A stretch of 64,000 bases of DNA, taken from positions 1 through 64,000 of the forward strand of contig CACZJZ010000001.1 of the NCBI GenBank assembly GCA_902781655.1. The letters are read 5' to 3'. The translations under genes and the position numbers were made by a program. The notes under the pieces were generated by a model. That model saw only the letters and a list, made by a program, of their open reading frames with translations. It searched no databases and was not told the origin of the DNA. The stretch comes from an uncultured Lachnospiraceae bacterium. GTDB lineage: Bacteria; Bacillota; Clostridia; Lachnospirales; Lachnospiraceae. This document shows positions 63,927 to 64,000 of the stretch, piece by piece. Within the stretch, counting starts at the first letter, position 1, and the number at the start of each line of letters is the position of its first letter.

Positions 63927-64000
63927 ATGGTAGCAGTGATTGATTATGACGCCGGGAATATCCGAAGTGTGATGAATGCCCTTCGGCTGCTTGGGCAGGA
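63927..64000 (+). CDS. hisH: imidazole glycerol phosphate synthase, glutaminase subunit HisH (5' end)
   Basis: The first 24 codons, cut by the window edge: MVAVIDYDAGNIRSVMNAL is the typical HisH start. HisH supplies ammonia from glutamine to HisF in histidine synthesis. AGAGGG precedes the ATG. The rest of a his operon probably lies to the right. Confidence 0.85.
   Translation, partial: MVAVIDYDAGNIRSVMNALRLLGQ

Overview
The window reads as a contiguous piece of chromosome from a low-oxygen, Gram-positive, Clostridia-type bacterium, most likely a fairly GC-rich member of the Lachnospiraceae. The case rests on gene content: a giant 2-hydroxyacyl-CoA dehydratase activase fusion, biotin-dependent sodium-pump decarboxylase subunits, RNase Y, RqcH, a LexA-type box at recA, a YtrA-type GntR/ABC operon, SpoVB-like flippase, ScpA/ScpB, and strong GGAGG ribosome sites with TTGACA/TATAAT promoters. 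No phage, transposon, IS element, CRISPR array, rRNA or ordinary tRNA was seen; the only RNA gene is tmRNA. Nearly all DNA is coding.

Layout. 0-10 kb: an alpha/beta hydrolase, convergent with the 1545-residue activase; then a three-gene group encoding a pseudo-rhomboid membrane protein with a zinc-ribbon-like tail, a degenerate sigma-70 paralogue and an unknown protein; then a GT-C-like membrane protein. 10-17 kb: recA-recX behind a LexA box, a membrane diguanylate cyclase overlapping an anchored solute-binding protein, and rny. 17-31 kb: NUDIX hydrolase, glgA, SpoVB-like flippase, rqcH (reverse), yicC-gmk, rpoZ-rimO-pgsA-gtrA-like-thiamine pyrophosphokinase, a CDF metal exporter (reverse) and gpmI. 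32-36 kb: a GntR (YtrA-like) regulator with ABC ATPase and permease, autoregulation being likely from an operator-like inverted repeat. 36-42 kb: secG, rnr, smpB, a membrane protein, a radical SAM protein and ssrA (tmRNA), so most of the trans-translation and non-stop mRNA decay set lies together. 42-48 kb: hypB, a PreP-type metalloprotease, era with an unusual insertion, recO and a lipoprotein. 48-55 kb: glyQS, alaS, rpsU, a metallophosphoesterase, scpA and scpB.

55.5-61.2 kb is the most coherent metabolic unit: a divergent acyl-CoA-type carboxyltransferase, an OadG-like membrane subunit, a free biotin carrier protein, the OadB sodium pump and an OadA-like carboxyltransferase with no biotin domain. 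Together they match the three parts of a transcarboxylase (12S, 1.3S, 5S) plus a sodium-translocating decarboxylase membrane module. The operon starts behind a terminator and has a leader able to form two mutually exclusive hairpins.

61.3-64 kb: an OmpR-type response regulator and histidine kinase, followed by the first 74 bases of hisH, cut by the window edge. The most unusual points are the sigma-like/pseudo-rhomboid group, the Era insertion, the divergent transcarboxylase-like cluster, the cyclase/binding-protein overlap and the YtrA-type operator. All function calls rest on reading motifs by eye; no database search was possible.
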